NCBI RefSeq assembly: GCF_001591345.1
Contig: NZ_BCUS01000064.1
Span: forward strand, 1 to 35,739
Reading direction: 5' to 3'
DNA: 35,739 nucleotides
Origin: Variovorax boronicumulans NBRC 103145
Lineage (GTDB): Bacteria > Pseudomonadota > Gammaproteobacteria > Burkholderiales > Burkholderiaceae_C
The notes below the pieces were generated by a model. The model worked only from the letters and a program-made list of their open reading frames with translations, was not told the DNA's origin and did not search any database. Positions 7,949 to 15,421 of the stretch are shown here, piece after piece; the first letter of the stretch is position 1; each line of letters opens with the position of its first letter. The position numbers and the translations under genes were made by a program.

Positions 7949-8164
7949 ATGGCCCGACGCCCCCAACGACAGCTGCGCACCATCGAGCGCGGCATCCTCT
8001 GCCTCCTGATCGGCGTCGCCGTGCTGCTGGGGCCGCGCTTCCTGCAGGGCACGCGCTGGTTCGAGATGGTGGCCGGCGCGTACCTCGTCGGCTGGTTCGC
8101 GCTCGCGCTGGGGGTGGCGCTGGTCGGCGTCGGCCTGTTCCAGCGCGGCAAGCCGGACCGCTGA
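7949..8164 (+). CDS. Small membrane protein of unknown function
   Basis: 71 aa. Basic N-terminus (MARRPQRQLRTIERG), then two hydrophobic segments at about residues 15-30 and 39-63, and a basic C-terminus (QRGKPDR). This is a two-span inner-membrane topology. No family is recognised. It is divergent from the secreted protein at 7812 and convergent with the DUF808 gene at 8191. Confidence 0.6.
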   Translation: MARRPQRQLRTIERGILCLLIGVAVLLGPRFLQGTRWFEMVAGAYLVGWFALALGVALVGVGLFQRGKPDR

Positions 8165-8190
8165 GGCCCGGCCGCAAGGTCAACAGGCGC

Positions 8191-9108
8191 TCAGTGCGCC
8201 GCCGCCTTCTTGCCGCGCAGCTTGCCGACGAGTTCCACCACGGCCAGCACGACGGCGCCGGCCACGATGCCCACGACGGCGTTGACGCCCATCGAGCCCA
8301 GCGTGCCGAACACGCCGCCCGTGGCCTTGGCCCAGTCTTCGACCGCATGGCCGAACGCCGGCACGCCGTGCACCAGGATGCCGCCGCCCACGAGGAACAT
8401 GGCGGCCGTGCCGGCCACCGACAGGCCCTTCATGAGCCAGGGCGCCGCCGCCAGGATGCCGCGGCCCAGGGCGCGCGCCGCCGCGCTGCTGCGCTGGCTC
8501 AGGTACAGGCCCGCGTCGTCCAGCTTCACGATGCCGGCCACGAGGCCGTAGACACCGATCGTCATGATCAGCGCGATGCCGACCAGCACGCTGAGCTGCG
8601 TCGTGAACGGCTGGCCCTGCACGGTGCCCAGCGTGATGGCGATGATTTCGGCGGAGAGGATGAAGTCGGTGCGCACCGCGCCCTTGATCTTGTCCTTCTC
8701 GACCGCGACCACGTCGACCGTGGTGTCGGCCACGGCCTTCTGGTGGCGCGCGGTGTCGGCCTCGTGCTCCTTTTTGTGCAGGAACTTGTGGACCAGCTTC
8801 TCGGCGCCCTCGAAGCACAGGAACGCACCGCCCACCATGAGCAGCGGCGTCACCAGCCAGGGCAGCCAGGTGCCGATGGCCAGTGCGGCCGGCACCAGGA
8901 TGGCCTTGTTAACGAGGGAGCCCTTGCACACGGCCCACACCACCGGCAGCTCGCGCTCGGTGCGCACGCCGGTGACCTGCTGCGCGTTCAGCGCGAGGTC
9001 GTCGCCGAGCACCCCGGCGGTCTTCTTGGCTGCGACTTTGGTGAGGACGGAGACGTCATCGAGCACGGTGGCGATGTCGTCGAGCAGCAGGAGCAGGCTG
9101 GTGGCCAT
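8191..9108 (-). CDS. DUF808 domain-containing membrane protein (YedI family)
   Basis: 305 aa. The opening LLLLLDDIATVLDDVSVLTKVAAKKTAG is characteristic of DUF808/YedI proteins, as are the later block GAVRTDFILSAEIIAITLG and several hydrophobic spans. The molecular function of the family is not established. It may be co-transcribed with the upstream GNAT gene (90-bp gap). Confidence 0.9.
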   Translation of the reverse strand: MATSLLLLLDDIATVLDDVSVLTKVAAKKTAGVLGDDLALNAQQVTGVRTERELPVVWAVCKGSLVNKAILVPAALAIGTWLPWLVTPLLMVGGAFLCFEGAEKLVHKFLHKKEHEADTARHQKAVADTTVDVVAVEKDKIKGAVRTDFILSAEIIAITLGTVQGQPFTTQLSVLVGIALIMTIGVYGLVAGIVKLDDAGLYLSQRSSAAARALGRGILAAAPWLMKGLSVAGTAAMFLVGGGILVHGVPAFGHAVEDWAKATGGVFGTLGSMGVNAVVGIVAGAVVLAVVELVGKLRGKKAAAH

Positions 9109-9198
9109 GGGCGAAAGTCAGGCTGTGGAAGAAGCGGCGAGCTTATCCGCAGCCGGTGGCCGCGCCGGTGAAGACCGTACGCGGCATCCGGGGGTGGA

Positions 9199-9717
9199 TC
9201 AGTCCACCGCCCGCTTCAGGCGGATTTCTTCGACGCGGACCGTGCCCAGGGCGGTGGTCTTGGCGGTCTTCATCTCGCGCTTGAAGCCGGCGAGTTCGTG
9301 GAAGCGCATGGCGCGGTCGTTGCGCAGCGGCACCCAGATGGTGACCGTGGTGCAGCCTTCTTCGGCCAGGCCTTCGCGGGCGGCGTCCCACAGGGCCACG
9401 CCGGCGCCCTTGCCCCAGTGCTCGGGCTTGACGTAGATGGCCCAGATCTCGCCCGTGGTGGGCGGCGTCTTGGGGTCGCGCGAGCGGTCGAAGCCCACGA
9501 AACCGACGATCTCGCTGCCGTGCGTCACCACATGGACCTGGGGTTCGCTGAATTCGATGGCCTCGCGCCACTTGGCCTCGCGCGAGGCGGGGGCCAGCAC
9601 GCGCAGGTCGTCTTCGGACAGGATGCCTTCGTAGGCAGCCTTGGCGGACAGGGCATGGACTTCGGCGACGGCCTTGGCGTCGCGCATCGTGGCGGGGCGA
9701 ACTTCGTAATCGGACAT
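9199..9717 (-). CDS. GNAT family N-acetyltransferase
   Basis: 172 aa from MSDYEVRPATMRDAKAVAEV (ATG 9717). The acetyl-CoA binding motif A is seen as IYVKPEHWGKGAGVALW, followed by the conserved C-terminal FHELAGFKRE. Length and order fit a single GNAT domain. The acceptor (amino acid, polyamine, antibiotic or ribosomal protein) cannot be deduced. It is divergent from the 48-aa basic protein at 9804, with 86 bp between the starts. Confidence 0.88.
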   Translation of the reverse strand: MSDYEVRPATMRDAKAVAEVHALSAKAAYEGILSEDDLRVLAPASREAKWREAIEFSEPQVHVVTHGSEIVGFVGFDRSRDPKTPPTTGEIWAIYVKPEHWGKGAGVALWDAAREGLAEEGCTTVTIWVPLRNDRAMRFHELAGFKREMKTAKTTALGTVRVEEIRLKRAVD

Positions 9718-9803
9718 GAAAGCGGAAAAACGTGTGGAACCGGCTATTGTCGCCGCACCGCTAAACTCCTCCCGCATCCGCACGTATCAACTGGAGAAAG
9801 CAC

Positions 9804-9950
9804 ATGGCCAAGGGTCAGCAACGCACCAACAAGGAAGCGAAGAAACCGAAGAAGGACACCTCGCCGCCGAAGGCCCCCACCGGCGGCATCGAGCCCGTGC
9901 GCACCGTCACCACGGCGGTGATTCCGCGCGGCAAGCTCAAGAACAAGTGA
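9804..9950 (+). CDS. 48-aa lysine-rich basic protein
   Basis: A short gene with a good ribosome-binding site (TGGAGAAAG, 9792-9800) before ATG 9804. The product begins MAKGQQRTNKEAKKPKKD and ends PRGKLKNK. It is very rich in Lys, has no Cys or Trp, and is probably disordered and nucleic-acid-binding in character. It lies four bases upstream of the VF530 gene, which overlaps a ferredoxin gene, so the three are likely one transcript. No function is assigned. Confidence 0.7.
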   Translation: MAKGQQRTNKEAKKPKKDTSPPKAPTGGIEPVRTVTTAVIPRGKLKNK

Positions 9951-9954
9951 CCGA

Positions 9955-10245
9955 GTGACCGACGTCCCCGCGCCCGCCCCCAAGCCGGCGCAGCCGCGCA
10001 ACCCGTTGCATGGCCTCACGCTGGAGGCCATCGTGACCGCGCTGGCCGATTACTACGGCTGGGAGCAGCTGGGGCACCTGGTGCCGATCCGCTGCTTCAT
10101 CAGCGAGCCCAGCGTGGGTTCCAGCCTCAAGTTCCTGCGCAAGACGCCCTGGGCGCGCGACAAGGTCGAGAGCCTGTACCTCTTCATGCTGCGCGAGCAA
10201 CGCCGCGAACAGCAGCAACAGCAGCAAGAACCTCCCGCGCGATGA
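9955..10245 (+). CDS. VF530 family protein (DUF2132), putative DNA-binding
   Basis: 96 aa, GTG start at 9955, five bases after the upstream stop. The core NPLHGLTLEAIVTALADYYG, IRCFISEPSVGSSLKFLRK and TPWARDKVESLYL is the VF530/DUF2132 signature; the founding Vibrio protein has a fold suggested to bind DNA. The C-terminus carries a six-glutamine run (CAG/CAA codons, 10210-10227) between charged residues. The stop overlaps the ferredoxin start (ATGA). Confidence 0.85.
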   Translation: MTDVPAPAPKPAQPRNPLHGLTLEAIVTALADYYGWEQLGHLVPIRCFISEPSVGSSLKFLRKTPWARDKVESLYLFMLREQRREQQQQQQEPPAR

Positions 10246-10526
10246 AGGTCCGCCTCGAACCGTCGGGCCTCGAATTCGAGGCCGAGGCGGGCGTCACGCT
10301 GCTGCATGCGGCGGAGGCGGCCGGCATCGAGCTGCCCAGTTCGTGCCGCAACGGCACCTGCCGCACCTGCATCTGCCAGCGGCTCTCCGGCGAGAGCCGC
10401 CACCTCATCGAATGGCCGGGCCTGAGCTTCGACGAAAAGATCGACGGCTGGATTCTTCCCTGCGTGGCCGTGGCGCAGAGCGACCTCACGCTCGACACGC
10501 CGCAGGCGCGCGCCCTCTTGGACTGA
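10242..10526 (+). CDS. 2Fe-2S ferredoxin (plant/vertebrate type)
   Basis: 94 aa. Cluster ligands are Cys35, Cys40 and Cys43 (SCRNGTCRTC) with Cys74 (LPC), the plant-type [2Fe-2S] spacing. An additional Cys45 is present. It is a soluble electron carrier with partner unknown; no oxygenase or reductase is adjacent. It overlaps the VF530 gene by four bases, implying coupled translation. Confidence 0.9.
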   Translation: MKVRLEPSGLEFEAEAGVTLLHAAEAAGIELPSSCRNGTCRTCICQRLSGESRHLIEWPGLSFDEKIDGWILPCVAVAQSDLTLDTPQARALLD

Positions 10527-10529
10527 CGA

Positions 10530-11798
10530 TCAGGACCGCGCCGAAACCGAAGCCGGTGCAGCCACCACCAGCCGGTCGCGCTGCGCCAGCGACGGGAACA
10601 GGCGGAACCACGTCAGCGCCACCAGCATCGTCCCCACGCCGCCGAGCACCACCGAGCCGACCGGCCCCAGCAGCGCCGCGGTGGCGCCCGACTCGAATTC
10701 GCCGAGCTGGTTGCTCGCTCCGATGAAGATCGAGTTGACCGCGCTCACCCGCCCGCGCATGGCGTCGGGCGTTTCCAGCTGCACCAGCGTCTGGCGGATC
10801 ACGACGTTGACCATGTCGGCCCCGCCCGACACCGCAAGCGCAACGAGCGAGACGACAAAGCTCTTCGACAGGCCGAACACCACCATGCACAGCCCGAACG
10901 CCCCCACCGCCAGCAGCAGCGTGCGCCCCACGTTGCGCTCCACCGGCCGGCGCGTGAGCGCAATCGACATCACCAGCGCGCCCACCGCCGGCGCACTGCG
11001 CAGCAAGCCCAGGCCCCAGGGGCCGGTGTGCAGAATGTCCTTGGCATAGATCGGCAGCAGCGCCACCGCACCGCCCAGCAGCACCGCGAACAGGTCGAGC
11101 GACACCGCGCCCAGCACCGGCTTGCGCTTCCAGATGAAATTGACGCCCGCGAACACCGTGGCCAAGGTGACCGGCTCGCGCGCGGCCGGCGCGTGGTCGT
11201 AGCGCAGCCGCAGCACCAGCACGCAGGCCACCGCGAAGCACAGCACGCTCGCGCCGTACACCACCGCCATGCCCGCCACGAACAGCAGCCCGCCGAGCGC
11301 CGGCCCGCCGATGATCGCGCCCTGCATGCCGGCCGAGCTGAACGCCATCGCACGCGACAGCAGCAGCGGCGGCACCAGGAGCGGCGTGAGCGCCTGCTGC
11401 GCCGGCATCTGGAAGGCGCGCACCGCGCCCAGCACCAGCGACAGCCCGAGCAGCAGCCCGCGCGTGTCGTTCTTGTGCAGCACCGCGAACAGCAGCGCCA
11501 GCGCCACCGTGCCCTGCACCGCGAAGCACACCGCCACGATGCGACCGCGGTGGTGCCGGTCCACCACATGGCCGGCCAGCAGCGCGAGCAGCAGCGCGGG
11601 CACGAACTGGTACAGGCCCACCAGGCCCAGGTCCCACGCGCTGCCCGTCAGCTCGTACATGTGCCAGCCGATGGCCACGAGCATCATCTGCGAGGCGGCG
11701 GTGCCGAACAGGCGCGCCACCCACAGCTGCATGAAGGGGCGCTCGCGCCTCAGGTCGGTGAACGTGGGAGACAAGGGAGGAGAAGCGGCGCCGGGCAT
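10530..11798 (-). CDS. MFS transporter (EntS-like exporter branch)
   Basis: 422 aa with about twelve hydrophobic spans. The opening 'RPFMQLWVARLFGTAASQMMLVAIGWHMYELTGSA' and the blocks 'LAGHVVDRHHRGRIV' and 'ETPDAMRGRVSAVNSIFIG' belong to the MFS_3/EntS-type group, which includes siderophore and drug exporters. Convergent with the ferredoxin gene (3-bp gap) and divergent from RluA. The substrate is unknown. Confidence 0.88.
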   Translation of the reverse strand: MPGAASPPLSPTFTDLRRERPFMQLWVARLFGTAASQMMLVAIGWHMYELTGSAWDLGLVGLYQFVPALLLALLAGHVVDRHHRGRIVAVCFAVQGTVALALLFAVLHKNDTRGLLLGLSLVLGAVRAFQMPAQQALTPLLVPPLLLSRAMAFSSAGMQGAIIGGPALGGLLFVAGMAVVYGASVLCFAVACVLVLRLRYDHAPAAREPVTLATVFAGVNFIWKRKPVLGAVSLDLFAVLLGGAVALLPIYAKDILHTGPWGLGLLRSAPAVGALVMSIALTRRPVERNVGRTLLLAVGAFGLCMVVFGLSKSFVVSLVALAVSGGADMVNVVIRQTLVQLETPDAMRGRVSAVNSIFIGASNQLGEFESGATAALLGPVGSVVLGGVGTMLVALTWFRLFPSLAQRDRLVVAAPASVSARS

Positions 11799-11860
11799 AT
11801 CGGTCGAGGATAGCCCAGCCTTCTTCCGGCTTTCTGAGCCTCTCTACACTCGCTGTCCCC

Positions 11861-12532
11861 ATGACCGCTTCGCCGCCCGACCTGCTTCCCGTTCACGAAG
11901 ACGCCCACCTGCTGGTGCTCGACAAGCCCGCCGGCCTGCTGTGCGTGCCCGGGCGCGGCGAGGACAAGCAGGACTGCCTGAGCGCGCGCGCCCAGCGCCA
12001 GTGGCCCGACGCGCTCATCGTGCACCGGCTCGACATGGGCACCAGCGGCCTCGTGGTGATGGCGCGCGGCCTGGAGATGCAGCGCGTCCTGAGCGCGGCC
12101 TTCGCCGACCGCGAGGTGCACAAGCGCTACGAAGCCGTGGTCGACGGCGTGATGCCGCAGCGCGATGACTGGTCGCTCATCGACGCTCCGCTGATGGCCG
12201 ACTGGCCGCGCCGGCCACTGCAGAAGATCGACCCGGCCGGCAAGCCCAGCCTCACGCGCTGGCGCGCACTGAGCAGCGTGTCGCCGCCCGGCGGCCCGGC
12301 GGCCACGCACGTGCTGCTGGAGCCGCTCACCGGCCGCTCACACCAGCTGCGCGTTCACCTGCTGTCGATCGGGCACCCGATCCTGGGCGATGCGCTGTAC
12401 GGCGACGCCGCGCTGCAGGCACGCGCACCGCGCCTGCTGCTGCATGCCAGGGAACTGGGGTTCGTGCATCCCGCGACGCGGGAGCCGTTGCACTTCGAAT
12501 GTGCGGCGGGCTTCGTGCTCAGCGGCCCTTGA
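11861..12532 (+). CDS. RluA family 23S rRNA/tRNA pseudouridine synthase
   Basis: 223 aa. It carries the catalytic HRLD motif (IVHRLDMGTSGLVVMA) and the RluA-family C-terminal blocks LTGRSHQLRVHLLSIGHPI and GDALYG. There is no S4 domain and the protein is compact, as in the RluA subgroup rather than RluC/RluD. It converts uridine to pseudouridine in structured RNA. Its 3' end overlaps the convergent UspA gene by 14 bp. Confidence 0.92.
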   Translation: MTASPPDLLPVHEDAHLLVLDKPAGLLCVPGRGEDKQDCLSARAQRQWPDALIVHRLDMGTSGLVVMARGLEMQRVLSAAFADREVHKRYEAVVDGVMPQRDDWSLIDAPLMADWPRRPLQKIDPAGKPSLTRWRALSSVSPPGGPAATHVLLEPLTGRSHQLRVHLLSIGHPILGDALYGDAALQARAPRLLLHARELGFVHPATREPLHFECAAGFVLSGP

Positions 12533-12959
12533 CGACGAGCACCGGCATGGTGGCGTCCTGCAGCACGCGCTGCGTCACGCTGCCCAGCAGCAGTTTCTCG
12601 ATGCCGCTGCGCCCGTGCGAGCCCATCACGATCAGGTCGGCCGCGATGGCGATGGCGGTGTCCACGATGCCTTCGTGCACCACGTGGCCGTCGATCACGC
12701 GCTGGTCGCTGTGCAGGCCTTCGGCCGCCAGGGCGGCCACGCCGCGTGCGAGCGCCGCGTTGGCGCTGGCGGTGGCCGCCGCGAGGTATTCGTTCTGGCC
12801 GAGCGCATAGTCCGCGCCCACGCCGATGAAGGGGTAGTTGTCGATCACGTGGATCAGCGTGATGCGGCTGCCGAAGGCCAGGGCGAGACCGCTGGCCTTG
12901 CTGACCGCGAGCATGGAAGTTTCGGAGCCGTCGATGGGGACCAGGATGTGATTGAACAT
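12519..12959 (-). CDS. Universal stress protein (UspA family)
   Basis: 146 aa, a single Usp domain. It starts MFNHILVPIDGSETS and carries the ATP-binding G-2X-G-9X-G-S/T pattern as GSHGRSGIEKLLLGSVTQ, ending PVLVVKGR. This places it in the nucleotide-binding Usp group. The 3' end overlaps the RluA gene on the other strand. Confidence 0.93.
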   Translation of the reverse strand: MFNHILVPIDGSETSMLAVSKASGLALAFGSRITLIHVIDNYPFIGVGADYALGQNEYLAAATASANAALARGVAALAAEGLHSDQRVIDGHVVHEGIVDTAIAIAADLIVMGSHGRSGIEKLLLGSVTQRVLQDATMPVLVVKGR

Positions 12960-13000
12960 GGCGGGACCTCGCTTAGCGTTCGCAGACAGACAGACTGACG

Positions 13001-13020
13001 GACCCGGTTCGCACCGGGTC
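13001..13020. other. Perfect hairpin upstream of the uspA gene
   Basis: GACCCGGT-TCGC-ACCGGGTC, an 8-bp stem with a tetraloop, lies between the 2OG dioxygenase stop (13090) and the Usp start (12959), both on the minus strand. No T-run follows it on either strand, so it is not a canonical terminator. It could be an end-of-transcript hairpin for the upstream gene or a 5'-UTR element for uspA. The rest of the 130-bp gap shows only a short ACAG repeat (about 12983-12995). Confidence 0.4.
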
Positions 13021-13089
13021 GGGCCCCGAATTTAACCGCTATGCAGAACCCGCCCTGTAGGACTCCGACCAGCGAAGTCCGCAGGCGTC

Positions 13090-13839
13090 TCAATCCCCCT
13101 GGAAACCCTCAGACCGGCAGGTGACCACCAGCGTGTCGCGCCACCCATCGCCACCCTCTTCCAGCGGCTGGATCGGCGTCGATTCGTGGATCACGCGCGC
13201 GTCGTCCAGCAGCAGCAGCGTCCACGGTTCGGTCATGGTGAAGCGCTCGCCGCGCCGGCCGTTGGCCTCGAACACGCGCGTCTCGCCGCCCTTGATGCCC
13301 TGGCGCCCGATCAGCACCACCGCCACCAGGTCGACACCGTCGCGGTGCGCGCCTTCGGGCGTCGGCCGGCCGATGCCGCCGGCGGTGTCGATGCGGAACT
13401 GGTGCGCTTCCACGAACCAGCGCTGCGGTGCGCCGCGCATGTCGCTGCTGACCTGGCCCAGCTGCTGCATCAGCCGCTGCCACACGGGCTGCGCCACCGT
13501 GGCCTCGAGCATCGGCGCGAACCAGCGCTGCATGCCGCCGTGCAGCGCGTTGTATTCGACCGGCTGCCAGTGCGCGCGGTGCGGCACCTGCGCCAGCGTG
13601 GCGTCGGCCTCGACCGTGAAGCAGGCGTGGCGCCGCGTGCGGTAGCGGCCGCCGTCCTTCAGGTACTCGTCGGGCGGCAGGTCGTTCCAGTCGGCGTGCA
13701 GCGCCTCGAGCTGCGCCAGCGGCACGCCGAGCCAGTCGCACACGCCCTGCGGGCTGAGCACCGCGTAGCCGTGCTCGCGCAGCGCACCGGCCAGTTCGGC
13801 CGGCGGCGTGAACGGGGGAGCGAAGGCGGCGGTGCTCAC
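13090..13839 (-). CDS. 2OG-Fe(II) dioxygenase family protein (2OG-Fe_Oxy_2, amino-acid hydroxylase-like)
   Basis: 249 aa. The facial triad is visible: His165-x-Asp167 (EGAHRDGVD) and distal His218 (ARVIHES), with Arg234 (GWRDTL) placed to bind 2-oxoglutarate. The overall pattern matches the family that includes bacterial L-isoleucine-4-hydroxylase, so the substrate may be a free amino acid; that is inference. The start is GTG at 13839, overlapping the TGA of the DUF427 gene (GTGA), so the two are translationally coupled. Confidence 0.85.
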   Translation of the reverse strand: MSTAAFAPPFTPPAELAGALREHGYAVLSPQGVCDWLGVPLAQLEALHADWNDLPPDEYLKDGGRYRTRRHACFTVEADATLAQVPHRAHWQPVEYNALHGGMQRWFAPMLEATVAQPVWQRLMQQLGQVSSDMRGAPQRWFVEAHQFRIDTAGGIGRPTPEGAHRDGVDLVAVVLIGRQGIKGGETRVFEANGRRGERFTMTEPWTLLLLDDARVIHESTPIQPLEEGGDGWRDTLVVTCRSEGFQGD

Positions 13840-14120
13840 TGGGCGCTGACCTTCACGTCCTTCCAGAACGCGACGCGGTCACGGATTTCCTCGGCTTCGG
13901 GCTTCGGGTCGGGGTAGTACCAGGCGGCGTCGGCGTGGAGCTCGCCGTTGACCAGCAGCGAGTAGTAGTTCGCCGAGCCCTTCCACGGGCAGGTGGTCTT
14001 GTGGTTGCTGAAGGTGACCACGTCGCGGTTGAGCGAACTCATCGGGAAGTAGTGGTTGCCTTCGACGAGCACGGTGTCGTCGCTTTCGGCGATGGTGACG
14101 CCGTTCCAGGTTGCTTTCAT
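13836..14120 (-). CDS. DUF427 domain-containing protein
   Basis: 94 aa, one complete DUF427 domain: MKATWNGVTIAESDDTVLVE, NHYFPMSSLN, TTCPWKGSANYYSL and AAWYYPDPKPEAEEI are the usual conserved blocks. Function is not established; the fold is a small beta-rich domain. It is first in a two-gene operon with the 2OG dioxygenase, sharing a GTGA overlap. Confidence 0.9.
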   Translation of the reverse strand: MKATWNGVTIAESDDTVLVEGNHYFPMSSLNRDVVTFSNHKTTCPWKGSANYYSLLVNGELHADAAWYYPDPKPEAEEIRDRVAFWKDVKVSAQ

Positions 14121-14214
14121 GGGATCGATCTCCGGGGAGGTGCAAGGTGCCGATGCCGCATTGCGCGCTCGGGACAGCGGCTATTGTGACGCTGGCGCGA
14201 CGTGCTTTCCTTGC

Positions 14215-14256
14215 GCCGGGTCATCCCGGCCCGATGCCGGCAGGGTTTCCCCCTGC
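14215..14256 (-). terminator. Tandem hairpins after the LysR gene
   Basis: Two perfect 6-bp hairpins just past the LysR stop: GCAGGG/CCCTGC (14240-14245 with 14251-14256) and GCCGGG-TCAT-CCCGGC (14215-14230). No T-run follows, so this would be an imperfect terminator. It lies in the 140-bp gap before the DUF427 operon, whose promoter I could not place. Confidence 0.3.
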
Positions 14257-14260
14257 AGTG

Positions 14261-15187
14261 TCAGGCGCGGCCGCGCCCCGTGCGCCCCGAGGCCGGCTCG
14301 AGAAACAGCTGCCGGAAATAGTTGCGGAACGCCGTCATCGCCGGCGAAAACTCCACGCCCTGCTTCCACCCCAGCCCGATGTTCATCGTGGGCACCGCGT
14401 CGCGCAGGTTGATGGTCTCGATGCGCTTGCCTTCCAGCGACCACGGGCGGTAGACCATGTCCGACAGCACCGTCACGCCCAGCCCGTTGGCCACCGTGCT
14501 GCGCACCGCCTCCACCGAGCTCGTGCGCAGCCGGATCTGCGGCTGGTGCGGCGTCTTGCTCCAGTACTTGAGCGCGGTGGCGGCGGCCTCGTCGACCGTG
14601 AGCATGATGTAGGGCTCGGCCGCCACGTCGGCCAACGTCACCTCGGCCTTGTCCAGCAGCGGGTGCTTGGCCGGCACCCACAGCCGGCGCTGCGAGCCGA
14701 AGAAGGTTTCGAGCGACAGCTCGCGCAGCACCACGTTCGAGGTGAGCACCACGCCGATGTCGTAGCGCTGCGTGATCAGACCCTCTTCGATGGCCTCGCG
14801 CGCCACCTCGTGCACCTTCACCGTCACCTGCGGGTGCAGCTGCTCGAAGCGCTGCAGGTGGTGCGGCAGGAAATAGCCCAGCACCGTGTAGCTGGCCGCG
14901 ATGGTGAGCGAGCCCTCGACGTTCTCGCCCTCGTGCGGCATGCGCACCGCCTCGTCGGCCGCCGACAGCACCGCGTAGGCGTGGCTGAGAAAGCGGCGCC
15001 CGGCCTTGGTGAGCTCCACACCGTGCGGATGCCGCTCGAAGAGCTGCTGCCCCATCAGCTCCTCGAGCTCGCGGATCGCGGTGGTCACGGCCGACTGCGA
15101 GATGTTCAGCTGCAGCGCCGCGTGCGAGATGCGCCCCACCTCGGCCACCGCCGAGAAGTACTTGAGCTGGCGAAGGGTCAGGGACAT
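14261..15187 (-). CDS. LysR family transcriptional regulator of the adjacent lactam-type operon
   Basis: 308 aa. The winged helix-turn-helix lies at about 1-60 (RISHAALQLNISQSAVTTAIRELEEL), with the effector domain from about 90. ATG start at 15187. It is divergent from the ten-gene run that starts at 15422, and the 234-bp gap contains an ATC-N9-GAT LysR-type box. It is therefore the likely activator of that operon, sensing the imported substrate or an intermediate such as GABA. The effector is inference. Confidence 0.92.
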   Translation of the reverse strand: MSLTLRQLKYFSAVAEVGRISHAALQLNISQSAVTTAIRELEELMGQQLFERHPHGVELTKAGRRFLSHAYAVLSAADEAVRMPHEGENVEGSLTIAASYTVLGYFLPHHLQRFEQLHPQVTVKVHEVAREAIEEGLITQRYDIGVVLTSNVVLRELSLETFFGSQRRLWVPAKHPLLDKAEVTLADVAAEPYIMLTVDEAAATALKYWSKTPHQPQIRLRTSSVEAVRSTVANGLGVTVLSDMVYRPWSLEGKRIETINLRDAVPTMNIGLGWKQGVEFSPAMTAFRNYFRQLFLEPASGRTGRGRA

Positions 15188-15298
15188 GGCACCGTCTTCC
15201 TAGGGTATTTACGGATACGCGCTGCCTGCCTCGGGCGAAAACCCGATACCGCGCGATCGCTTCCCTCCAGCGTAGCGCCCATTCCAGCGGCTTGCAGC

Positions 15299-15313
15299 AT
15301 CTGTTTTTCAGAT
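15299..15313. promoter_or_regulatory. LysR-type operator (T-N11-A / ATC-N9-GAT)
   Basis: ATCTG-TTTTT-CAGAT is a perfect 5-bp-arm palindrome that fits both T-N11-A and the stricter ATC-N9-GAT form of LysR recognition boxes. It is in the divergent region between the LysR gene and the LamB/YcsF gene. A second inverted repeat, GAAAA-N6-TTTTC (15326-15341), follows and may be the activation site. Confidence 0.55.
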
Positions 15314-15336
15314 ACCGGACCGCCTGAAAACAATGC

Positions 15337-15365
15337 TTTTCGGCCTTTCGACCGCTGGCTAACCT
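15337..15365 (+). promoter_or_regulatory. Candidate promoter of the LamB/YcsF-to-gabD operon
   Basis: TTTTCG (15337-15342), a 17-nt spacer and TAACCT (15360-15365): weak matches to sigma-70 elements, as expected for an activator-dependent promoter just downstream of the LysR box. Placed by eye. Confidence 0.3.
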
Positions 15366-15421
15366 TCGCGCCAACCTGCATCGCCCCCTTGGCGATGCGC
15401 ACCACACAAAGGCGGGACGAC

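Noticed and set aside
9193..9208. GGTGGA-TCAG-TCCACC hairpin at the end of the GNAT gene
   Set aside because: A 6-bp stem overlapping the stop codon with no T-run; not distinguishable from chance in 70% GC DNA.
10210..10227. CAG/CAA repeat as a microsatellite
   Set aside because: Only six in-frame glutamine codons at the end of the VF530 gene; too short and mixed to be treated as a repeat element.
12983..12995. ACAG tandem repeat upstream of usp
   Set aside because: Only about three units; no evidence of phase variation.
13001..13020. GGTTCG inside a hairpin, reminiscent of a tRNA T-loop
   Set aside because: No acceptor, D or anticodon stems can be built around it.
14111..15394. Long open frame upstream of the LamB/YcsF start on the + strand
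   Set aside because: It lies antisense to the LysR gene, gives an Arg/His-rich sequence typical of high-GC shadow frames, and the family start is clear at GTG 15422.
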